This document shows, piece by piece, positions 6,781 through 10,986 of a DNA stretch of 10,986 nt; position 1 is the first letter of the stretch, and every line of letters begins with the position of its first letter. The translations under genes and the position numbers were made by a program. This DNA is from Burkholderiales bacterium (GTDB lineage: Bacteria > Pseudomonadota > Gammaproteobacteria > Burkholderiales > SG8-39), in assembly GCA_016649475.1 (NCBI GenBank), contig JAENXP010000026.1, forward strand, positions 1 through 10,986, read 5' to 3'. Under the pieces are notes generated by a model, which searched no databases, was not told the origin of the DNA, and worked only from the letters and a program-made list of their open reading frames with translations.

Positions 6781-7503
6781 TCAAGTATTTCTATCGAAAG
6801 AACTCAACATGCCGCGCAGGATGTTGACCTCTTCCTGCTCCAACCGGACACGACCGAACAGGCGCCGCAGGCGGGGCAGCAAACGCTTGGGATTTGCCGG
6901 ATTGAGGAAGCCGCTGGCAAGCAGGCTACGCTCGAGATGGGCGTAGAAATTCTCCACATCCTCGTGGCGCGCCGTCGCGGCATCGGCCGCGGGCAGCGCT
7001 TGCCCGTCCAGCGCCGCGACGCGCGCCTCGTAGGCCATTACCTGGACTGCCGCGGCGAGATTGAGGGAAGAATAGCCGGGATCGGCGGGAATGTGCGTCG
7101 CCGCCCGGCACTGCAGGATTTCTTCATTGGTCAGTCCGGACATCTCGGTACCAAAGACCAGCGCCACCTCACCCTCCTGTGCTGCCGCAAGCAGTTGCCG
7201 CGCGCCGCTGCGTGCGTCGATCGAGACATACGCAAGTTCGCGCCGGCGCGCACTCACCGCCAGCGAGTAGATCGTGCCTTGCAGAGCCTCGGCCAGACTT
7301 GCGCAGACGCGCGCCCCGTTCAGCACATCCACCGCGCCGCTCGCCATGGCCTCGGCTTCGGCGTCGGGCGGCTTCTTTGGACTGACCAGATAGAGCGAAG
7401 TGATGCCCATGGTCTTCATCGCCCGCGCCGCGGCGCCGATGTTCCCCGGGTGCGAAGTTCGCGACAACACGACACGAATGTGCGACAGCAGGTCTGCGCT
7501 CAT
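6781..7503 (-). CDS. trmJ: tRNA (cytidine/uridine-2'-O-)-methyltransferase TrmJ
   Basis: SPOUT-class enzyme that 2'-O-methylates position 32 of the tRNA anticodon loop using S-adenosylmethionine. From the ATG at 7503 it is 240 residues, close to E. coli Trm[17 protein letters not shown] (18-33) is the N-terminal motif with the conserved Arg27; [15 protein letters not shown] (114-128) and [16 protein letters not shown] (144-159) build the trefoil-knot cofactor site. The C-terminal part (from about 180) is the helical extension, ending LNILRGML as in the family. An in-frame GTG at 7515 would add four residues, but GGTGGA sits 7 bases before the ATG, so I prefer the ATG. It is divergent from suhB, the same pairing as in E. 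coli. Confidence 0.94.
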   Translation of the reverse strand: MSADLLSHIRVVLSRTSHPGNIGAAARAMKTMGITSLYLVSPKKPPDAEAEAMASGAVDVLNGARVCASLAEALQGTIYSLAVSARRRELAYVSIDARSGARQLLAAAQEGEVALVFGTEMSGLTNEEILQCRAATHIPADPGYSSLNLAAAVQVMAYEARVAALDGQALPAADAATARHEDVENFYAHLERSLLASGFLNPANPKRLLPRLRRLFGRVRLEQEEVNILRGMLSSFDRNT

Positions 7504-7558
7504 ATTAAAATCCACCCTTGCGCGCAGTTCGCGGAACCAGGCAAAGACCCCACATCAC

Positions 7559-8344
7559 ATGCATCCCATGCTCAATATCGCGGTGAAAGCCGCGCGGCGC
7601 GCCGGCGCGATTATCAATCGCGCCGCGCAGGATATCGACGCCCTGACCGTCTCGACCAAGCGCCACAATGATTTCGTCACCGAGGTGGACCAGGCGGCGG
7701 AACAGGCGGTAATCCAGATCCTGCTGAAAGCCTTTCCGGACCACGCGATTCTAGCAGAGGAGTCGGGCGCGCAAGGCAAATCGGACTATGTCTGGATCAT
7801 CGATCCGCTGGACGGCACCACCAATTTCATTCATGGATTTCCGCAGTATTGTGTTTCGATCGGACTGCGGCACAAGGGTACGGTGACGCAGGCGGTGATC
7901 TACGACCCGGGGCGCAATGAGTTGTATACCGCCACGCGCGGGCACGGCGCCTACCTCAACGACCGGCGCATACGCGTTTCCAAGCGCAGGCAACTGGACG
8001 ATGCGCTGATCGGCACCGGCTTTCCGTTTCGCGAAGTCCCTAACATCCGTGAATACATGAGCGTATTGCGCGAAGTGATGGGTCGGACCGCGGGCGTGCG
8101 CCGCGCCGGCGCTGCGGCCCTCGATCTTGCCTATGTCGCCGCGGGCCGGCTGGATGGCTTCTGGGAGACCGGCCTCGCGCCCTGGGACATGGCGGCGGGC
8201 AGCCTGATGATCCAGGAAGCCGGCGGCCTGGTGAGCGATTTCGATGGCGATGGCAATTACCTGGACAGCGGTAATATCGTTACCGGCACACCCAAGGTAT
8301 TCGCGCCGCTGCTGCAAATCGTGGCCGCCCACCGTACCAAGTAA
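7559..8344 (+). CDS. suhB: Inositol-1-monophosphatase family protein SuhB
   Basis: Mg-dependent phosphatase of the inositol monophosphatase family; in E. coli SuhB also binds RNA polymerase/NusA and works in rRNA antitermination. The 261-residue protein starts [16 protein letters not shown], almost identical to the E. coli N-terminus, which decides the start against upstream in-frame codons lying inside trmJ. Metal ligands are visible: Glu67 in AEESG, Asp82 and Asp85 in DPLDGTTNF (82-90), and Asp210 in [28 protein letters not shown] (184-203) is the second signature region. No Shine-Dalgarno precedes the ATG (ACCCCACATCAC), and only 55 bases separate it from divergent trmJ. No terminator with a T-run follows. 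Confidence 0.95.
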   Translation: MHPMLNIAVKAARRAGAIINRAAQDIDALTVSTKRHNDFVTEVDQAAEQAVIQILLKAFPDHAILAEESGAQGKSDYVWIIDPLDGTTNFIHGFPQYCVSIGLRHKGTVTQAVIYDPGRNELYTATRGHGAYLNDRRIRVSKRRQLDDALIGTGFPFREVPNIREYMSVLREVMGRTAGVRRAGAAALDLAYVAAGRLDGFWETGLAPWDMAAGSLMIQEAGGLVSDFDGDGNYLDSGNIVTGTPKVFAPLLQIVAAHRTK

Positions 8345-8569
8345 TTTACCCATGAAGATTCTGCGGTCGCTGCATGCGTGGTTCTGTAGGACCGGTGCGG
8401 GGATCGCGCTTGAATCGGGCACGGGTATCCGTCATGGCAAGCCGGGCCGCCCGCGCGGGAGCGTAGCCTCAGGTTCGAAGTGCGCGGAAGTCGGCCCAGG
8501 CCACCGACGATGTTCCAAGCTGAAGGTCTGCACTGCCCCTGAACCGTATTACCCCCTCCCCCGTTGGCT
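8345..8569. other. Gap between suhB and the second iscR promoter; no convincing gene
   Basis: The gap before the second iscR is 331 bases, of which the last part (8570-8675) is promoter and leader. The first 225 bases are GC-rich. A 73-codon frame (8352-8573, MKILRSLHAWFCRTG...) is open, with several Cys and many Arg/Gly/Pro, but no Shine-Dalgarno and no recognisable family; its stop runs into the IscR box. CCCGCGCGGG near 8450-8460 is a perfect palindrome without a T-run. I see no tRNA or known riboswitch. Confidence 0.4.
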
Positions 8570-8594
8570 GTAGTTGACTGAAACCGTCAGGTAT
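8570..8594 (+). promoter_or_regulatory. IscR type 1-like box, distal, second iscR
   Basis: The best match in the window: 23 of 25 positions fit the recalled type 1 consensus, with TAGTTGACTG on the left and GTCAGGTAT on the right. Only the first base and the A of the right AGTC differ. It covers the -35. Confidence 0.8.
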
Positions 8595-8602
8595 TGTATA
8601 GT
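8574..8602 (+). promoter_or_regulatory. Sigma-70 promoter of iscR-iscA-sufB
   Basis: TTGACT (8574-8579), a 17-base spacer and TATAGT (8597-8602) match 5 of 6 positions in each hexamer. Transcription would start near 8609, giving a leader of about 67 bases. The two IscR boxes overlap the -35 and the -10. Confidence 0.75.
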
Positions 8603-8622
8603 TGACAAGATTACTCATGTAT
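8598..8622 (+). promoter_or_regulatory. IscR type 1-like box, proximal, second iscR
   Basis: Centred 28 bases after the distal box; 21 of 25 positions fit the recalled consensus, with ATAGTTGACA on the left and TCATGTAT on the right. It overlaps the -10 and the predicted start, so binding there should block transcription. Confidence 0.75.
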
Positions 8623-8625
8623 TAC

Positions 8626-8636
8626 CCGCACTGCGG
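8626..8636 (+). repeat. Short palindrome in the iscR leader
   Basis: CCGCA-C-TGCGG is an 11-base inverted repeat about 40 bases before the iscR start. The loop is too tight for a normal hairpin, so it may be chance or a small protein site. Confidence 0.25.
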
Positions 8637-8675
8637 TGAGTTTGTTAATTACATAATATTTAACGGGATTTCAAT

Positions 8676-9158
8676 ATGAGACTGACAACGAAGGGGCGTT
8701 TTGCCGTGACAGCGATGGTAGACCTCGCAATGAATCAGGGCAAAAACCCGGTGACCCTGGCGGCCATCAGCAAGCGCCAGAAGATCTCGCTGTCCTATCT
8801 GGAGCAGCTGTTCGGCAAGCTGCGCCGCCGCGCACTGGTCGACAGCGTGCGCGGCCCCGGCGGCGGCTATCGCCTCGCCCAGGAAATGACACAGATATCG
8901 GTCGCAGACATCATTCTCGCCGTCGACGAGACCCTGGACTCGACACAATGCGGTGGCCGGGAAAACTGTCGCGAAGAGCAAAAATGCATCACCCACAACC
9001 TATGGGCGGATCTCAACCGGCATATTTTCGGCTATTTGGGCGCGGTGACGCTCAAACAGCTGGCAGATGAACAGAAGTCCGAACCAAACGGCGTGGCGCA
9101 GATCCTCGACATGCGCGAGACCCTGCAAAAGCGCGAGCGCGCGGCAATTTCGATCTAA
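8676..9158 (+). CDS. iscR: Rrf2-family Fe-S regulator IscR, second copy, leading iscA-sufB
   Basis: Cluster-sensing regulator of Fe-S biogenesis, 160 residues. It shares MRLTTKGRFAVTAM, SLSYLEQLFGKLRR (38-51) and SVRGPGGGYRLA with the first copy, so the two should recognise very similar DNA. Cys92, Cys98, Cys104 and His107 (CGGRENCREEQKCITH) match the E. coli [2Fe-2S] ligands. Differences gather in residues 19-35, 68-75 and the C-terminal tail. The ATG gives the invariant family N-terminus; the ribosome site is modest (ACGGGA about 9 bases upstream). Its promoter carries the best IscR boxes in the window, so holo-IscR repression is expected. iscA starts 20 bases after its stop, making it the first gene of an Fe-S assembly operon. 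Confidence 0.95.
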   Translation: MRLTTKGRFAVTAMVDLAMNQGKNPVTLAAISKRQKISLSYLEQLFGKLRRRALVDSVRGPGGGYRLAQEMTQISVADIILAVDETLDSTQCGGRENCREEQKCITHNLWADLNRHIFGYLGAVTLKQLADEQKSEPNGVAQILDMRETLQKRERAAISI

Positions 9159-9178
9159 CTTCAGATATAGGCGAAACC

Positions 9179-9520
9179 ATGGCTATTACAGTGACTGAAA
9201 GTGCGGCAAAACAGATTCAGAACCAGCTGGCGAAGCGCGGCAAGGGCTTGGGCCTGCGCGTCGGCGTCAAGAAAGTCGGTTGTTCCGGCCTGGCCTATAC
9301 CTTCGACTACGCCGACGAAATGCAATCCGGCGACCAGGTGTTCGAAGGCCACGATGCGAAAGTCGTAGTGGACGCCTATGTGCTGACCTTGCTGGACGGC
9401 TCGCGCCTCGATTTTGTCAAAGACGGCTTCAAGCAGGTGTTCAAGTTCGACAACCCCAATGTCGACAGCACTTGCGGCTGTGGCGAGAGCTTCAACGTCA
9501 AGCAATCCGCCAAGGTTTAG
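9179..9520 (+). CDS. iscA: A-type Fe-S carrier protein, IscA-like
   Basis: Small carrier that receives and passes on Fe-S clusters or iron, in the cytoplasm. The 113-residue protein has the three cluster-binding cysteines: Cys35 in VGCSGLAYTFDY, and Cys99 and Cys101 in TCGCGESF. The stretches RGKGLGLRVGVKK (20-32) and LDFVKDGFKQVFKFDNPNV (77-95) are closer to E. coli IscA than to SufA or ErpA as I recall them, so I call it IscA type although it sits with sufB. It starts 20 bases after iscR and ends 9 bases before sufB, so the three are one operon. SufA is the alternative name if phylogeny disagrees. Confidence 0.9.
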   Translation: MAITVTESAAKQIQNQLAKRGKGLGLRVGVKKVGCSGLAYTFDYADEMQSGDQVFEGHDAKVVVDAYVLTLLDGSRLDFVKDGFKQVFKFDNPNVDSTCGCGESFNVKQSAKV

Positions 9521-9529
9521 GCGGCCGCG

Positions 9530-10966
9530 ATGAGCACTACACTGCAAAATCTGGTCAACCAGCCCTACAAGCACGGTTTCGTCACCGATATCGAATCCGA
9601 TGTCGCGCCCAAAGGGCTCAGCGAAGACACGATCCGGCTGATTTCGGGCAAGAAGAACGAACCCGAGTGGCTGCTCGAACTCAGGCTCAATGCGTACCGG
9701 CATTGGCTCGAGATGGAAGAGCCGCAGTGGCCGAATGTGAAATATCCAAAAATCGATTTCCAGGCCATCAGTTATTACTCGGCGCCCAAGCCGAAGAAGA
9801 CCCTGAACAGCATGGACGAGGTCGATCCCGAATTGCTGCGAACCTTCGAAAAACTCGGCGTGCCGATGAACGAGCGCGCGAAACTTGCCGGTGTGGCGGT
9901 CGACGTGATTTTCGACAGCGTGTCGGTGGCGACCACCTACAAGGCAAAGCTCGCCGAGGTCGGCATCATTTTCTGTTCGATCTCGGAAGCGGTGCGCGAC
10001 CACCCCGAGCTGGTGCGCAAGTATCTGGGCAGCGTGGTGCCTGTCGGCGACAACTACTATGCAGCGCTCAACTCGGCGGTGTTCACCGACGGTTCGTTCT
10101 GCTTCATCCCCAAGGGCGTCAAATGCCCGATGGACCTGTCGACCTATTTCCGCATCAACACTGAAAATTCCGGCCAGTTCGAGCGCACGCTGATCGTGGC
10201 CGAGGAAGGCGCTTCGGTGTCCTATCTCGAAGGCTGCACCGCTCCCCAGTTCGACACCAACCAGCTGCACGCCGCGGTGGTGGAACTCGTCGCGCTGGAC
10301 AACGCCGACATCAAGTATTCGACGGTGCAGAACTGGTACGCGGGCGACGCGAACGGGCTGGGCGGCATTTACAATTTCGTCACCAAGCGCGGGCTGTGCA
10401 AGGGCGTGAATTCGCGCATCTCCTGGACCCAGGTCGAGACCGGTTCGGCGATCACCTGGAAATACCCGAGTGTCATCCTCAAGGGCGACAACACGGTCGG
10501 CGAGTTCTACTCGGTAGCGCTCACAGCCGGCCGCCAGCAGGCAGATACCGGCTCGAAAATGATCCACCTTGGCAAGGACACCTCCTCGACCATTATTGCC
10601 AAGGGAATCTCCGCCGCTAAAGGACAGAACACCTACCGGGGTTTGGTGAAAGTCGGCAAGAAGGCAAAAAACGCACGCAACTTCTCGCAGTGCGACTCGA
10701 TGCTGCTCGGCGACCGCTGCGGCGCCCACACCTTCCCCTACATAGAAATTGGCAATCCCTCGGCCCAGGTCGAGCACGAGGCGACTACCTCAAAGATCGG
10801 CGAAGACCAGATCTTCTACTGCAACCAACGCGGCATCGAGACCGAGGATGCGGTGTCGATGATCGTCAACGGCTTCTGCAAAGAGGTCTTCCGCGAGTTG
10901 CCAATGGAGTTCGCAGTTGAAGCACAGAAACTTCTGGGCGTAAGCCTGGAAGGAAGCGTCGGATGA
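9530..10966 (+). CDS. sufB: Fe-S cluster assembly scaffold protein SufB
   Basis: Scaffold subunit of the SufBCD complex, where clusters are built from sulfur delivered by SufS-SufE/SufU; cytoplasmic. It is 478 residues against 495 in E. coli, the difference lying upstream of the C-terminal region. [19 protein letters not shown] and [15 protein letters not shown] are present: Cys388, His416 and Glu417 line up exactly (offset 17) with E. coli Cys405, His433 and Glu434, the residues needed for cluster formation. The beta-helix core is recognisable from [20 protein letters not shown] to [15 protein letters not shown]. Its start lies 9 bases after iscA with GGCGG as a possible ribosome site. sufC and sufD would be expected next, but the window ends here. 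Confidence 0.97.
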   Translation: MSTTLQNLVNQPYKHGFVTDIESDVAPKGLSEDTIRLISGKKNEPEWLLELRLNAYRHWLEMEEPQWPNVKYPKIDFQAISYYSAPKPKKTLNSMDEVDPELLRTFEKLGVPMNERAKLAGVAVDVIFDSVSVATTYKAKLAEVGIIFCSISEAVRDHPELVRKYLGSVVPVGDNYYAALNSAVFTDGSFCFIPKGVKCPMDLSTYFRINTENSGQFERTLIVAEEGASVSYLEGCTAPQFDTNQLHAAVVELVALDNADIKYSTVQNWYAGDANGLGGIYNFVTKRGLCKGVNSRISWTQVETGSAITWKYPSVILKGDNTVGEFYSVALTAGRQQADTGSKMIHLGKDTSSTIIAKGISAAKGQNTYRGLVKVGKKAKNARNFSQCDSMLLGDRCGAHTFPYIEIGNPSAQVEHEATTSKIGEDQIFYCNQRGIETEDAVSMIVNGFCKEVFRELPMEFAVEAQKLLGVSLEGSVG

Positions 10967-10986
10967 GGAGCGCGACCCGAACTCCG
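10963..10986 (+). other. Possible start of the next gene, overlapping the sufB stop
   Basis: An ATG at 10963 overlaps the sufB stop as ATGA and opens a frame reading MRSATRTP to the window edge. This does not resemble the usual SufC N-terminus (ML-IK-L). Alternatively GAGGAG just after the stop is a ribosome site for a start beyond the edge. Too short to decide. Confidence 0.2.

Noticed and set aside
7400..7558. N-terminal extension of suhB by 53 codons
   Set aside because: It lies opposite the trmJ coding start, and the family N-terminus MHPMLNIA begins exactly at 7559.
8480..8486. GGTTCGA resembling a tRNA T-arm
   Set aside because: The flanking bases do not form a T-stem, and no acceptor or anticodon arm is present.
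9161..10777. A 538-codon open frame on the minus strand opposite iscA and sufB
   Set aside because: It covers two well-supported genes on the other strand and has the His/Val/Arg-rich composition of an antisense shadow, with no family motif.

Overview
This window looks like a chromosomal segment from a GC-rich proteobacterium, most likely a betaproteobacterium. The reasons are the ispD-ispF pair divergent from mfd, the closeness of every protein to its E. coli-type homologue, and the suhB/trmJ/cysE/iscR neighbourhood. The exact genus cannot be read from the sequence. No mobile element, tRNA, rRNA or CRISPR array is visible, and coding density is high.

Layout. Positions 1-845 (minus) hold ispD and the start of ispF, two MEP-pathway isoprenoid genes joined by a 4-base ATGA overlap. 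Divergent from them, mfd (transcription-repair coupling factor) and serB (phosphoserine phosphatase) run on the plus strand, also joined by an ATGA overlap, up to 5281. Convergent with serB is a minus-strand block: trmJ (tRNA methyltransferase), cysE (serine acetyltransferase) and a first iscR. From 7559 the plus strand carries suhB, then after a 331-base gap a second iscR, iscA and sufB, and the window ends 20 bases past sufB.

The most interesting part is 5300-10986. The familiar suhB / trmJ / cysE / iscR neighbourhood is present, but it contains two complete IscR paralogues. Both keep the C92/C98/C104/H107 cluster ligands. Each sits behind its own promoter carrying two tandem IscR type 1-like boxes, 28 or 29 bases apart, over the -35 and -10. 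The first iscR has lost any downstream isc genes and ends against serB. The second leads a mixed operon, iscR-iscA-sufB, in which an ISC-type regulator and A-type carrier precede a SUF scaffold. The simplest reading is a duplicated, Fe-S-responsive regulator controlling a SUF pathway in place of the iscSU core, next to genes for cysteine supply (serB, cysE).

A second point of interest is the AT-rich 161-base gap between trmJ and cysE. It holds a perfect 9+9 base palindrome lying on a good candidate cysE promoter, with further related half-sites around it. This looks like an operator for a regulator I cannot name.
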